Positions 26,413-35,765 are shown, numbered from the stretch's first letter. The stretch: 64,000 bases of DNA from Sphingomonas desiccabilis (GCF_004135605.1 NZ_SDPT01000001.1:682001-746000); one strand, 5' to 3'. The notes: generated from the letters alone by a model not told the origin. Numbers and translations are program-made.

Positions 26413-26521
26413 AGACCATCTCCACTGTTACGTTGCGGAATTAGAGAGCAGGTCGCATGCTGCACTGCCGAAGTCAACGCGCTTCCGGCCCGGCCCCCAT
26501 ATTCCATCCTCGGTGATGCAT

Positions 26522-27616
26522 TTAGATCACTTCCTCGTAAAGCCTTGAAATAGCGTTACTCATTTGTTCAACAGTGAACTTGGCGCGGAAGTGTTGACGA
26601 GCGGATACGCCCAGGCGCTGAAGCTGGGAGCGGCTCATCGAGCGGATCAACTCCGCCAACGCTTCTACGTTCCCGGCTGGAAAAATATATCCGGAAATAC
26701 CCGGAACGACGATCTCGGGCAGCGCGTCTGCGTCGCTTGCGCACACCGGCTTGCCTTGTCGCATCGCTTCGATCGCCACGAGACCGAACCCTTCCCAGCG
26801 GGAGGGCATCATCACCACGTCGCAGGCTTCGAGGAACGCCGGGATGCGATCGATGGCGACCCATCCGTAGCGCGTCACGTTCGGCGGATCAGGCTCCGCC
26901 GAGGAGTCGCCATTCGACACGCTCCGGTCCCCAACGACGTGCAGATGGACCGGGATGTCGGCGACCTGCGCCATGGCGTGGCGCAGGTCGTCGAAGCCTT
27001 TCTGCGGGTCCTGGCGGCCGACGAACAGCAGGTTCAGGTGCTCGGTGTCGAAGTTCGGCAGTGTCGCCGTTGCCACCGGGGGCGTATCAGGTGCGATGCC
27101 ATTGTAGACCATGTGCAGCTTGTCCCCGGGCAGACCGACTTCGGCCGCCCGGCGTTCCTCGAACTCCGAGATGCAGAGAATGGCGTCGGTCACCCGGGCT
27201 AGCAGCCGTTCTGCCGCTGCATAGGCACGGCGCTTTGCTTGCGACACCTGCATGTTGAAGGCCCACCCGTGGGCACAGTAGACGACCCGCGGCCGTTCGC
27301 CGCGCCGCAACAACAATGGCAGCCGCACGACCAAACCCGCAAAGGTGCTGTGGATGTGGACGATGTCCGGCTGCTCGCGCCGTATCAGCCGCGCGACCTC
27401 ACGGCCCATGGCGGCTAGTGCGCCGGGGCTGCGAGCCGAACTCCTGAAAAGCCGCAGTGTCGAGCTCGGCAGGGAGGCGAGGTGTTCGATTTCGTCCGCC
27501 GCCACGGCGACCAGAACCTGATCCTTCCCGTATCGCGCCTGTTGATCGGGGATCAGTTCGCAGAGGTGTGTGGCGACGCCGCCCTTCACCTTCTGCGCTA
27601 CGTGGAGGATCTTCAT
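26522..27616 (-). CDS. Glycosyltransferase, family 4 (GT-B)
   Basis: A 364-residue retaining-type glycosyltransferase. The N-terminal domain starts MKILHVAQKVKGGVATHL; the nucleotide-sugar domain has LLFVGRQDPQKGFDDL and the E-x7-E motif in SRWEGFGLVAIEAMRQG. GAAGG lies seven bases before the ATG. It is the only classical GT recognised in the locus, so it probably adds a hexose or a derivative to the repeat unit. The donor and linkage cannot be read from the sequence. It is separated by short gaps from a phosphatase gene upstream and the small membrane protein downstream. Confidence 0.92.
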   Translation of the reverse strand: MKILHVAQKVKGGVATHLCELIPDQQARYGKDQVLVAVAADEIEHLASLPSSTLRLFRSSARSPGALAAMGREVARLIRREQPDIVHIHSTFAGLVVRLPLLLRRGERPRVVYCAHGWAFNMQVSQAKRRAYAAAERLLARVTDAILCISEFEERRAAEVGLPGDKLHMVYNGIAPDTPPVATATLPNFDTEHLNLLFVGRQDPQKGFDDLRHAMAQVADIPVHLHVVGDRSVSNGDSSAEPDPPNVTRYGWVAIDRIPAFLEACDVVMMPSRWEGFGLVAIEAMRQGKPVCASDADALPEIVVPGISGYIFPAGNVEALAELIRSMSRSQLQRLGVSARQHFRAKFTVEQMSNAISRLYEEVI

Positions 27617-27692
27617 GGGGGCGCCTTCTAGTCGCCGCGCCCGTCCCTAGGGAAGGGGCGGTGCGACTACGCCTGGACCGAGGGATCCTCGG

Positions 27693-28457
27693 TCAGGCGT
27701 GGGTGGGCGCTTCGGTTTGCAGCACCCAGCGTTCCCCCGCTTCGAGGCCCAGGGCAGAGAGTACACCGCTGCGATAGGCGCCCGTGTCGATCCCGATCCG
27801 GTTCGGCTTTTCCTGGACCTCGGCTGCGATGGTGTGACCATGCACGATCATCATCGCATGATCGTGGTTGCTGTCGATGAACTCGCGCCGGATCCAGCGA
27901 AAATCCGAAGGATCCTGGTCGTCCAGCGAGACGCGCGGCCGGATGCCCGCATGCACGAAGAGATAATCACCGCTGCGATACCAGTCGCGTGCACGGTCCA
28001 GGAAATCGACGTCCGCGCGCGGGATACGATCGACCAGCAACTCGGCGAGATCGGCAAAGCTGCCGCGGTCGATCTCCTCCTGCGCGACCCCGTAACTCGC
28101 AAGCGTGGCACCCCCGCCGATCTGCAGCAGGCCGCGCGCGGCGCGCGCCTCCCCGCGTGCGGCCTGTACGAAGATCTCCTCGTGATTGCCCTTGATCAGA
28201 ACCGCGCGTCCGGCCGTGACCAGTTCCCGCACCAGGGCGACCACTGCGGCTGAGTCGGGTCCGCGATCGACAAGGTCGCCAAGGAACACCAGCAGGACGG
28301 TTCCGGCAGTCGGTCGGGCTCGAAGGTCGGCATCGATCCGATCGAGCAATTCCCGCAACAGGTCGATGCGGCCGTGGATATCTCCGATCGCATAGATCCG
28401 CTGTCCCTCGGGAAGCTTGTAGCTTCGGCATTCCGCTTTTCGGCGTTTGAAGAACAT
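27693..28457 (-). CDS. Calcineurin-like metallophosphoesterase (ApaH/PrpE-like serine/threonine phosphatase)
   Basis: A 254-residue protein from the ATG at 28457 (AAGG five bases before; adjoining ATG and GTG codons are alternatives). The metal-binding motifs GDIHGRID, GDLVDRGPDS and KGNHEEIF are in order and a late histidine pair (HGHTIAA) completes the site. Family members are protein phosphatases or dinucleotide-polyphosphate hydrolases. Being inside the polysaccharide locus it might counteract a kinase such as the Wzc-like autokinase, but that role is speculative: Wzc phosphatases are normally of a different family. Confidence 0.88.
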   Translation of the reverse strand: MFFKRRKAECRSYKLPEGQRIYAIGDIHGRIDLLRELLDRIDADLRARPTAGTVLLVFLGDLVDRGPDSAAVVALVRELVTAGRAVLIKGNHEEIFVQAARGEARAARGLLQIGGGATLASYGVAQEEIDRGSFADLAELLVDRIPRADVDFLDRARDWYRSGDYLFVHAGIRPRVSLDDQDPSDFRWIRREFIDSNHDHAMMIVHGHTIAAEVQEKPNRIGIDTGAYRSGVLSALGLEAGERWVLQTEAPTHA

Positions 28458-28558
28458 CATCACCTTGAAATGTCGCAGAATCGCAGTGGCCGCCGCTCTT
28501 GATAAGAGTGCAGGCTGAACGCAAGGCGAATTGCGTGCGCTTGCCTCGCGGAGTCGAG

Positions 28559-29578
28559 ATGCTAGCAGGGGGGATGCCGCGTTTTTCTCCGGTCCTGTGC
28601 GCCTTGCTGCTGTCGTTCACGACACCGGCCGCTGCAATCGGGGCCTTTGCGTCCGCCGTGTCCGCGAACGACGACCTGCTGGCACTGCGTACGCTGGATC
28701 GACGGATGGAGACGGTCGGCTATCGTCTGGCGGCACGGGCCGCGCGTTTGTGTCCGGAGAAAGCGCCGCTGCCGGGCTTTCTGCTGCACGACGTCAGCCA
28801 GTATGGCGAGTCGGATCGCGCGGAGGTGCGCACCACCTTCGGGATCGGCAATGCGCCATCGGTGCTGGCACTGGCGCCGGACAGCCCAGCCGCGCACGCG
28901 GGGCTTCGCGAGGACGATGGGATCGTCGCGATCGACGGCCGGCCCGTGCCCGATCTGCCGAGCGGCACCAGCGGGACCTTCACGCGCCTCGTGGCAGTGA
29001 CGGACCAGCTCGAGAAGGCGCTGGCCGGCGGTGCGGTGACGCTGACGGTCGAGCGGAGCGGCGCGCGGCAGGAAATCCGGTTCACCCCGGAACAGGGATG
29101 CCCGTCGCGCTTCCAGACCCGGCCGTCGGATACGCTCGATGCCCGCGCCAACGGCGACTATGTCGAAGCGACCACCGCAATGGTCGCCTACGCCGGGGAC
29201 GATGCCGAGCTTGCAGCCGTGCTGGGGCATGAGATGGCGCACAACATCCTGAAGCACCGCGCGCGCCTCAATGCCGCGGGTATCCAGCGCGGCCTGCTCC
29301 AGCAATTCGGCCGCAACGCGCGGCTGACTCGCAACACGGAGGTCGAGGCGGATCGGTTCGGCGTGTACCTGATGGCCCACGCCGGTTTCGATCCGCAGGC
29401 GGCGGTCCGCTTCTGGGAACGCTATGGCCGCGAACATGGCGCCGGCATCTTTCGCGCGGCAACGCACCCGAGCGAGCGGCGCCGCATCGAGATCATCAAG
29501 GCCGAGATCGCCCGCATGCGACGCCTGGAACAGGCCGGGCAGGAGCCGCTGCCCGACCTCGGCAGCCAGTCCGACTAG
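28559..29578 (+). CDS. Secreted M48 family metalloprotease with a PDZ domain
   Basis: A 339-residue protein from the ATG at 28559 (GGAG five bases before). The signal peptide is followed by a PDZ-like domain (about residues 85-175; VLALAPDSPAAHAGLREDDG) and an M48 peptidase domain with the zinc motif GHEMAHNI and the third ligand in NTEVEADRFG. Members act in envelope quality control, as BepA does in E. coli. It is opposite in direction to both neighbours and may not belong to the polysaccharide pathway. Confidence 0.88.
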   Translation: MLAGGMPRFSPVLCALLLSFTTPAAAIGAFASAVSANDDLLALRTLDRRMETVGYRLAARAARLCPEKAPLPGFLLHDVSQYGESDRAEVRTTFGIGNAPSVLALAPDSPAAHAGLREDDGIVAIDGRPVPDLPSGTSGTFTRLVAVTDQLEKALAGGAVTLTVERSGARQEIRFTPEQGCPSRFQTRPSDTLDARANGDYVEATTAMVAYAGDDAELAAVLGHEMAHNILKHRARLNAAGIQRGLLQQFGRNARLTRNTEVEADRFGVYLMAHAGFDPQAAVRFWERYGREHGAGIFRAATHPSERRRIEIIKAEIARMRRLEQAGQEPLPDLGSQSD

Positions 29579-29581
29579 CGC

Positions 29582-30880
29582 TCAGCCTGCGACGCGCAGG
29601 CGAGGCGCCGTGGCCAGAGCCTTGGGTTGGTCCGGCCAGATGCCGCGCGCGTCGTGCACGCGCTTTTCGGCGCGCTCGTCCAGTGGCACCGAGCGGAAGA
29701 TGTCGTGGTCGACCAGCACCACGAACGCGGGGCAGGTCTCCAGTGCGGTGTCGAGGTCGATCAACTGCGCGCCGGTGCCCTCGAACGCCTGCGGCAGGCG
29801 TGCGGCATAGGGCTCCACGATCCGGACGCGATCGCTGAACCGCTTCGCCAGGTGCAGCGCGACCTTGAGCGCGGGGCTCTCACGAAAGTCGTCGATGTTC
29901 GCCTTGAACGCGAGGCCCAGGCACGCGATCGGCGCTCCCGGCATCGCCTCTGCGAGTGCTTCTGCCCGGGCGATCGTGTGGGCGATCTTCGCGTCGTTCA
30001 CCTCGCGCGCGGTGCGGATCAGCCTGGCATTCTCCTGGTCGGCATGCACCAGGAACCAGGGATCGACGGCGATGCAGTGGCCGCCCACACCCGGCCCCGG
30101 CGACAGGATGTTGACCCGCGGGTGGCGGTTGGCCAGCCGGATCACCTCCCAGACGTCGATGCCCATCGTATCCGCCACGACCGACAGTTCGTTGGCAAAG
30201 GCGATGTTGACGTCGCGGAAGGCGTTCTCGGTGAGCTTGGTCATCTCTGCCGCACGCGCCGTGGTGGTCACGCACGCGCCCCGCACGAAGCGGCGGTAGA
30301 AATGCAGTGCCTTGCGGGCACAGCGGGGGGTGATCCCGCCGATCACCCGGTCGTTGTCGATCAATTCGACGAGGATTCGCCCGGGCAGCACGCGCTCCGG
30401 GCAATAGGCGATCGCGACGTCCGCGGTTCCGCTGCAGTGGCCGGGGATTGCCAGGTCGGCCCGCCGTTCGGCGAGCAGTGCCGCTACCTTCTCGGTGGTG
30501 CCGATCGGGGAGGTGGACTCCAGGATCACGGCATCGCCCGCCTTGAGCACGGGCGCGATGGTGGCGGCGGCTTCGAGCACATAACCGACATCGGGCTCAT
30601 GGTTCGGCCCAAAGGGGGTCGGCACCGCGATGACGAACACGTCGGCCGGCGCGACCTGGGTCGAGGCCCGCAGCAGCCCGCGTGCGACCACGCCCGAAAC
30701 CAGGCCGTCGAGGTCGATCTCCTCGATGTGGACCTTGCCCGAGTTCACCGTCTCGACCACCCGCGGATCGACGTCGATGCCGAGGACCGAGGCACCGGAG
30801 CGCGCGATCACCGCGGCGGTGGGCAGGCCGATATAGCCCAGCCCCACCATGCAAACCTTCAGTTCAGAGTCCGAAATCAC
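29582..30880 (-). CDS. wecC: UDP-N-acetyl-D-mannosaminuronate dehydrogenase (nucleotide-sugar dehydrogenase)
   Basis: A 432-residue protein. The start is a GTG at 30880 overlapping the wecB stop by 17 bp; a longer frame to 30964 is inside wecB and is rejected. The N-terminal dinucleotide-binding motif is MVGLGYIGLPTAAV, and the family's catalytic region includes LTENAFRDVNIAFANEL and GPGVGGHCIAVDP. It would oxidise UDP-ManNAc to UDP-ManNAcA using NAD+. Coupled translation with the epimerase gene strongly supports this substrate over UDP-Glc or GDP-Man. Confidence 0.9.
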   Translation of the reverse strand: MISDSELKVCMVGLGYIGLPTAAVIARSGASVLGIDVDPRVVETVNSGKVHIEEIDLDGLVSGVVARGLLRASTQVAPADVFVIAVPTPFGPNHEPDVGYVLEAAATIAPVLKAGDAVILESTSPIGTTEKVAALLAERRADLAIPGHCSGTADVAIAYCPERVLPGRILVELIDNDRVIGGITPRCARKALHFYRRFVRGACVTTTARAAEMTKLTENAFRDVNIAFANELSVVADTMGIDVWEVIRLANRHPRVNILSPGPGVGGHCIAVDPWFLVHADQENARLIRTAREVNDAKIAHTIARAEALAEAMPGAPIACLGLAFKANIDDFRESPALKVALHLAKRFSDRVRIVEPYAARLPQAFEGTGAQLIDLDTALETCPAFVVLVDHDIFRSVPLDERAEKRVHDARGIWPDQPKALATAPRLRVAG

Positions 30881-32003
30881 GTGCCACGATCTCCGCGATC
30901 CTTGCCGATGCCCGGCCGTCGCCGAACGGATTATGCGCGCGGGCCATGGCCGCATAGGCGTCATGGTCGTCGAGGAGCGTGGAGATTCCCGAAACGATAC
31001 GATCTTCGTGCGGGCCGACGAGGCGCGCGGTGCCGGCGGTGACCCCCTCCGGCCGCTCGGTCGTCTCGCGCATCACCAGCACCGGCTTGCCGAGCGCGGG
31101 TGCTTCCTCCTGTACCCCGCCCGAATCGGTGAGGACGACGTGCGCGAGTTCGAGCGCGCGGATGAAGTTGGGGTAATCCAGCGGCGCCACGCGCGCGACA
31201 TTGGCACGCTCTCCGAGCACCGCATCCATGGCCGCGACCACGTTCGGGTTGGGGTGCACCGGGAAGAGCACCGCCACGTCCGGGCGGTCGGCGATCCGCC
31301 CCACCGCCCGCGCGATCGCGGCCATGCCGTCCCCGAAGTTCTCGCGCCGGTGCGTGGTCACCAGCACCACGCGCTTGCCGGCGAAGCGTTCTGCGATCGG
31401 TCCGATCCCGGCGGCGAGAGCCGGATCTGCCGTGATACGGTTTCGGGTCGCGTGCAGTGCGTCGATGACCGTGTTGCCGGTGACGTGGATGGATGCAGGG
31501 GAGACGTTCTCCGCACGCAGGGCGGTGGCGGCAGTCTCGGTCGGCACGAAATGGAGGTCGGCGATCGGGGCGACGATGCGGCGGTTCACCTCCTCTGGCC
31601 AGGGCTGGTAGATGTCGCCCGAACGAAGGCCTGCCTCGACATGGCCGACCGGGATCTTGCGGTAGTAGGCGGCAAGGGCGCCCACCATCGCCGTCGCCGT
31701 GTCGCCCTGGACGATCACCCGGTCGGGACGCTCGCGGTCCATCACCTCGCCCAGCGCCAGCAGCAGACGGGCGGTCAGGCGATCCAGCGACTGACCAGGC
31801 TCCATCAGGTCCAGATCGATGTCCGGGGTGACGCCAGCGATCGAAAGCACCTGATCGAGAAGACCGCGATGCTGGGCGGTGACGCAACTGCGCACCGCAA
31901 GTCCGGGGAGCTCCGCGAGCGCGTGCAGGACGGGGAACAGTTTGATCGCTTCGGGCCGTGTACCGAATACGACCAGAATGCGTCGGTTTTGGTGCGGTGC
32001 CAT
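30864..32003 (-). CDS. wecB: UDP-N-acetylglucosamine 2-epimerase (non-hydrolysing)
   Basis: A 379-residue protein of the WecB/MnaA family starting with RRILVVFGTRPEAIK and containing VQGDTATAMVGALAAYY, GHVEAGLRSGD and LTDSGGVQEEAPALGKP. It converts UDP-GlcNAc to UDP-ManNAc. With the downstream wecC it should supply UDP-ManNAcA for the surface polysaccharide. Because it is the non-hydrolysing type it would not by itself give free ManNAc for sialic acid synthesis. It is divergent from galU, with 114 bp between the starts. Confidence 0.95.
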   Translation of the reverse strand: MAPHQNRRILVVFGTRPEAIKLFPVLHALAELPGLAVRSCVTAQHRGLLDQVLSIAGVTPDIDLDLMEPGQSLDRLTARLLLALGEVMDRERPDRVIVQGDTATAMVGALAAYYRKIPVGHVEAGLRSGDIYQPWPEEVNRRIVAPIADLHFVPTETAATALRAENVSPASIHVTGNTVIDALHATRNRITADPALAAGIGPIAERFAGKRVVLVTTHRRENFGDGMAAIARAVGRIADRPDVAVLFPVHPNPNVVAAMDAVLGERANVARVAPLDYPNFIRALELAHVVLTDSGGVQEEAPALGKPVLVMRETTERPEGVTAGTARLVGPHEDRIVSGISTLLDDHDAYAAMARAHNPFGDGRASARIAEIVARDFGL

Positions 32004-32117
32004 GGCAGCCTTCTATCGCGGATGTTTAGGGAGTGCTAATCGCGCGAAGGTATCGGGCAGGGGGGCCTGACCGTCTATCGGCCGTCCGGCCGCGCTGGCA
32101 CATCACAGGGAGCAAGC

Positions 32118-32987
32118 ATGTCCATCAAACCACTTCGCAAGGCGGTGTTTCCGGTCGGGGGTCTGGGGACCCGCTTTCTGCCGGCAACCAAGGCCATGCC
32201 GAAGGAAATGCTTCCCGTCGTGGATCGCCCGCTGATCCAATATGCGGTGGACGAGGCGATCGAGGCGGGCATCGAGCAGATGATCTTCGTCACCGGTCGC
32301 GGCAAGCACGCGATCGAAGACCATTTCGACATCGCCTACGAACTGGAATCGACGATGTCGGGCCGCGGCAAGTCGCTCCAGGTGCTGGACGCCACGCGTC
32401 TGAAGCCGGGCCGTGTCGCCTATGTCCGTCAGCAGGAGCCGATGGGTCTCGGCCACGCCGTCTGGTGTGCGCGCGACATCGTCGGCGACGAGCCGTTTGC
32501 GGTGCTGCTCGCGGACGACTTCATGGTCGGCCAGCCGGGCTGTCTCAAGCAGATGGTCGAGGCGTACAACAAGGTCGGCGGCAACCTGATCTGCGCGCAG
32601 GAAGTGGCCGACGACCAGACCGACAAATACGGCGTCATCACGCCGGGAATGCGCGACGGCACGCTGACCGAAGTGAAGGGCCTTGTCGAAAAGCCCAAGG
32701 CAGGGACGGCGCCGTCGAATCTGGCGGTGATCGGTCGCTATGTCCTGCAGCCCGAGGTCATGCGCATCCTGGAAACGCAGGAAGCCGGTGCGGGTGGCGA
32801 GATCCAGCTGACCGACGCGATGGCGCGGATGATCGGCAACCAGCCGTTCCACGGCGTGACGTTCCAGGGCGTCCGCTACGACTGCGGCGACAAGGCGGGC
32901 TTCCTCCAGGCCAATCTCGCAACGGCACTGGCGCGCGAGGACGTCGGCCCCGCGGTCCGGGCCTTTGCCCAGGACCTGCTCGCCTGA
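32118..32987 (+). CDS. galU: UTP-glucose-1-phosphate uridylyltransferase
   Basis: A 289-residue protein with the nucleotidyl-transferase signature FPVGGLGTRFLPATKAMPKE, the substrate region IQYAVDEAIEAGI and VEKPKAGTAPSNLAVIGRY. It makes UDP-glucose from glucose-1-phosphate and UTP. AGGGAGCAAG provides a ribosome-binding site before the ATG. As the right-hand member of the locus it would supply UDP-Glc for the initiating transferases or the GT4 enzyme, though it is also a general housekeeping enzyme. Confidence 0.96.
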   Translation: MSIKPLRKAVFPVGGLGTRFLPATKAMPKEMLPVVDRPLIQYAVDEAIEAGIEQMIFVTGRGKHAIEDHFDIAYELESTMSGRGKSLQVLDATRLKPGRVAYVRQQEPMGLGHAVWCARDIVGDEPFAVLLADDFMVGQPGCLKQMVEAYNKVGGNLICAQEVADDQTDKYGVITPGMRDGTLTEVKGLVEKPKAGTAPSNLAVIGRYVLQPEVMRILETQEAGAGGEIQLTDAMARMIGNQPFHGVTFQGVRYDCGDKAGFLQANLATALAREDVGPAVRAFAQDLLA

Positions 32988-32994
32988 CCGACGG

Positions 32995-33015
32995 CGCCCG
33001 GTTTGCAGCCGGGCG
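32995..33015. terminator. Hairpin between convergent galU and DsrE-like genes
   Basis: CGCCCGG (32995-33001) pairs with CCGGGCG (33009-33015) across a 7-base loop. It sits between convergent genes and ends one base before the minus-strand stop codon. No T-run is present, so termination is only likely. Confidence 0.45.
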
Positions 33016-33375
33016 TCAGAACGCCAGCAGGCGATCCTCGCCCAGGGTCGCCAGCAGGCTGACCAGCCCGCCGGCCGTCGTGCCGGCGGGGAGCTCGGCC
33101 ATCGAAAGACCCGTCAGGGCTAGGCCCGACTGGCAGACCAGCAGTTCCACGCCGCTCTCACGGGCGATCGCGACGAGATCGGCCCGGCTCGGCAACCCGG
33201 CCACGGCAAATCGAGCGGCATCCGAATCGGCGGACGCTTGGAGCAGCACGACCGCGTCTTCATGAAGGAACACGCGCGCCCGGCCGCCCAGCGCGGCAGT
33301 GGCCGCAGCGGTGGAGAGCGCCGCCCGAAAGCGGACGGGATCGGCAGTCGCGACGAGGACGGTCAGCCCCCGCAT
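33016..33375 (-). CDS. DsrE-like small protein
   Basis: A 119-residue protein from the ATG at 33375, overlapping the end of the upstream E1-type gene by 13 bp. The pattern of an N-terminal strand (LTVLVATADPVRFRAALSTA), a second strand (ARVFLHEDAVVLL) and a later cysteine in VELLVCQSG fits DsrE/DsrF-like sulfur-carrier or sulfur-relay proteins. Close association with a MoeB/ThiF-type E1 enzyme fits a sulfur-transfer role, but the function is inference. It is the last gene of a long leftward run. Confidence 0.65.
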   Translation of the reverse strand: MRGLTVLVATADPVRFRAALSTAAATAALGGRARVFLHEDAVVLLQASADSDAARFAVAGLPSRADLVAIARESGVELLVCQSGLALTGLSMAELPAGTTAGGLVSLLATLGEDRLLAF

Positions 33376-34115
33376 GCGGGGCACCCCGGATCCTTGGGGA
33401 GCAGGAGCGTCCGGAAGCGCAGCGCCAGCGTGTCGATCAGCAGCAGCTTGCCCGCGCTATCCTCCCCGAAACCGGTGATCGCGCGGATCGCCTCCAGTGC
33501 GGCGAGGCTGCCGACCACGCCGGTCAGGGCGCCGAGCACGCCCGTGTCGGCACAGCTGCGATCCGGGCGTTCCGGGTCCTGGCCGACGAAGCAGCGATAG
33601 CAGGGCTTGTCCGCCTCCCAGCCGCGGAACACCCCCAGCTGTCCTTCGAACTCGCCGACTGCGGCGGCGACCAGCGGCACGCGAGCTGCAAGCGCCGCAT
33701 CGGCGACCGCAAGCCGCGTGGCGAAATTGTCGGTTCCGTCGACCACCACGTCCATGCCGCCGACCAGCCCGGCTGCGTTGGCCGGATCAATCCGGACCTG
33801 ATGCACCGTGATGGATACGTGCGGATTGAGGCGTGCGACCGCACGGCTCGCGATCTCAGCCTTCGACTGTCCCAGATCCTCGGTGCCGAAGAGGGTCTGG
33901 CGCTGGAGGTTCGACAGCTCGATCCGGTCGTCGTCGATCACGCTGAGCCGCCCGACCCCCGCCGCGGCAAGATACTGGATCACCGGCGAGCCGATGCCGC
34001 CTGCGCCGACCACGCATACATGCGCGGCGGCGAGCCTGGCCTGCCCGGCGCCGCCGACCTCCCTCAGCACGATGTGGCGGGCGTAGCGCTCCAGCTCCGC
34101 GTCGGTCAGGATCAT
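33363..34115 (-). CDS. HesA/MoeB/ThiF family E1-like adenylyltransferase
   Basis: A 250-residue protein starting [21 protein letters not shown] at 34115; the longer frame upstream is rejected. The ATP-binding motif GAGGIGSPVIQYLAAAGVG, the strand LSVIDDDRIELSNLQRQ and the zinc-binding C-terminus (CYRCF and CPACGG) are typical. Such enzymes adenylate the C-terminal Gly-Gly of MoaD or ThiS for sulfur transfer. The start overlaps the preceding gene by 4 bp (ATGA). Whether it serves molybdopterin or thiamin cannot be decided here. Confidence 0.9.
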   Translation of the reverse strand: MILTDAELERYARHIVLREVGGAGQARLAAAHVCVVGAGGIGSPVIQYLAAAGVGRLSVIDDDRIELSNLQRQTLFGTEDLGQSKAEIASRAVARLNPHVSITVHQVRIDPANAAGLVGGMDVVVDGTDNFATRLAVADAALAARVPLVAAAVGEFEGQLGVFRGWEADKPCYRCFVGQDPERPDRSCADTGVLGALTGVVGSLAALEAIRAITGFGEDSAGKLLLIDTLALRFRTLLLPKDPGCPACGG

Positions 34116-34531
34116 TCGGGCAGGTCGAAGGTCATGCTCGCGCGGTACCACGTGCCTTCCACGGCGAACCGCGTGTTCAGATTGTCGCGCGCGAAGCCGA
34201 GCACCAGCCCGGCCGCATATTGTTCCACGGTCGGGCAGTTGATGGCGCGAGGAATGGTCGCCCGCACGCTCGCGCCGCTGCCGATCAGGACGGCAACGTC
34301 GGCATGGACGCGGCGCTTGCCGGCGATCGGCGCCGGAGGCGTGCAACGGCCATGGGCCATCTCCCCCTGGACGAAGCGGACCATCTGCGGCGTCACTTCC
34401 GGTTGGCTACGGTAGGGGAGCGCGTCCAGTGCATCCCAGTCGATCGGGGACGTACGAAGGGGATCGGGCTCCGCCGGCGGTGGCGTCAGCTGCGCAGCGA
34501 GCGCGGCCATCAGGGCGAAGAGGACGGTCAC
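34112..34531 (-). CDS. Secreted protein of unknown function
   Basis: A 139-residue protein with a short signal-peptide-like start ([17 protein letters not shown]) and two cysteines (in HGRCTPP and AINCPT). It matches no family I recognise. It overlaps dut by 4 bp upstream (GTGA) and the E1-type gene by 4 bp downstream (ATGA), so it is translationally coupled in the operon. A disulfide between the two cysteines is plausible in the periplasm. Confidence 0.72.
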   Translation of the reverse strand: MTVLFALMAALAAQLTPPPAEPDPLRTSPIDWDALDALPYRSQPEVTPQMVRFVQGEMAHGRCTPPAPIAGKRRVHADVAVLIGSGASVRATIPRAINCPTVEQYAAGLVLGFARDNLNTRFAVEGTWYRASMTFDLPE

Positions 34532-34977
34532 CGCCCGGTCGACCCGAAGCCGCCACCGCCACGCGCGGTCTCGTCCAGGCTCGTGACCTCGTCGAGCGTC
34601 GCGCGCAGCACCGGGGCGGGCACGAGCTGTGCGATGCGCTCGCCGCGGCGGATGGCGAACGGCTCCTGTCCGAGGTTGACCAGGATCACCTTCACTTCGC
34701 CGCGGTAATCACTGTCGATCGTGCCGGGCGTGTTGAGGCAGGTGATGCCGTGCTTGATTGCAAGGCCGGAGCGCGGACGGACCTGCACTTCGTAACCCGA
34801 AGGGATGGCCAGGGCGAAACCGGTCGAGACCGCGTGCCTGGCGCCCGGCGCGAGCATGCAGTCTTCGGCGGCGACGATGTCCATGCCGGCGGCACCTGCC
34901 GTCGCATAGGCCGGAAGCGGCAGTCCCCGGCCGTGTTCCAGGCGAAGGACGGCGATGCGAATCGCGCTGTCGCTCAT
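34528..34977 (-). CDS. dut: Deoxyuridine 5'-triphosphate nucleotidohydrolase (dUTPase)
   Basis: A 149-residue homotrimer-type dUTPase. All conserved motifs are present: [10 protein letters not shown] (motif 1), [11 protein letters not shown] (motif 2), [17 protein letters not shown] (motif 3), RGERIAQLV (motif 4) and the Gly-rich [10 protein letters not shown] tail (motif 5). It hydrolyses dUTP to dUMP. The ATG at 34977 overlaps the upstream stop by 4 bp; a much longer frame to 35289 is rejected. coaBC-dut adjacency, here interrupted by one gene, is common in bacteria. Confidence 0.97.
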   Translation of the reverse strand: MSDSAIRIAVLRLEHGRGLPLPAYATAGAAGMDIVAAEDCMLAPGARHAVSTGFALAIPSGYEVQVRPRSGLAIKHGITCLNTPGTIDSDYRGEVKVILVNLGQEPFAIRRGERIAQLVPAPVLRATLDEVTSLDETARGGGGFGSTGR

Positions 34978-35765
34978 TGGCTGGCCTGCAGCGAGGCGAG
35001 CATCCGGGTCGTGGCCGAGAGCACTTCCGGGTCGTTCAGGATCTCGTTGCCCTTGCGTGGAAGCACGCGGAAATCGGTCGCGATCCCGCGCAGCGCGAGC
35101 GCTTCCGCATAGCCGCGCGAGAATTTCGGGGGCGTGATCGGATCCTCGGAGCCGACCAGCAGCGCCGCCTTGGTCTGCGGGCGCACACCGCCTACCGTCA
35201 TCAGCGGATCGAGACTGTCGGGCGCAGGCTTGAACGACGTGCCGGGCATCCGCTTCTCCATATGCTTGCGCCATTCGGGCAACATGCACGGACAGGCGGC
35301 GAGCACCATACCATCGATCAGCTTCGGCCGCAGGCCGGCGAGGTCCGCCACCAGTGCCGCGCCGCCGCCGTCTCCAACGAGGACGGTGGGGACGCCGCGA
35401 TAGCGTTCGCGCCCGGCCTCGATCCGGTCGGCAAAAGCCGTAATGCGATCCCGCGTGAAACCGCGGGTCATGCCCTTGTCGGCATCTCCCTCCGGCACGG
35501 GCTGGGTAAGCGCCACCACCCGCGCGCCAGGGGCCGCCGCCGCCAGGTCGCGGGCGAAGCGGTGGTGATCGGCCGCATCCGAACTCGCGCCGTCCCGGTG
35601 CAGCACATAGACCAGCGCCTTGACCGAGCGCCGGCCGCTCGCACCGAACGCCTGCTCCTGCACGCGCACTACTGCCGCGCTGTCGGAGCCCGGACGAGCG
35701 CTGTCGCCGGCGCAGCTTGCGAGCGCGAGACCCAGGGCGACGGGGAGCAGCCTATGCCAGCCCAT
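34974..35765 (-). CDS. Predicted lipoprotein with alpha/beta-hydrolase fold
   Basis: A 263-residue protein starting [18 protein letters not shown] at 35765; LASC forms a lipobox. The body resembles alpha/beta hydrolases: [31 protein letters not shown] (nucleophile-elbow position occupied by GDGGG rather than GxSxG) and [10 protein letters not shown]. The lack of a serine at the elbow means it may use Asp or be non-catalytic. It overlaps coaBC by 14 bp and dut by 4 bp. The function is unknown. Confidence 0.75.
   Translation of the reverse strand: MGWHRLLPVALGLALASCAGDSARPGSDSAAVVRVQEQAFGASGRRSVKALVYVLHRDGASSDAADHHRFARDLAAAAPGARVVALTQPVPEGDADKGMTRGFTRDRITAFADRIEAGRERYRGVPTVLVGDGGGAALVADLAGLRPKLIDGMVLAACPCMLPEWRKHMEKRMPGTSFKPAPDSLDPLMTVGGVRPQTKAALLVGSEDPITPPKFSRGYAEALALRGIATDFRVLPRKGNEILNDPEVLSATTRMLASLQASQ

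Noticed and set aside
29627..31042. A 471-codon + strand frame opposite wecC
   Set aside because: Antisense to a well-supported dehydrogenase, with shadow-type composition.
3912..32987. Sphingan (gellan/welan-type) biosynthesis cluster
   Set aside because: Rhamnose genes (rmlABCD), the gelK/L/Q-type glycosyltransferases and the separate gelC/gelE pair are absent; precursor genes point to a different polymer.
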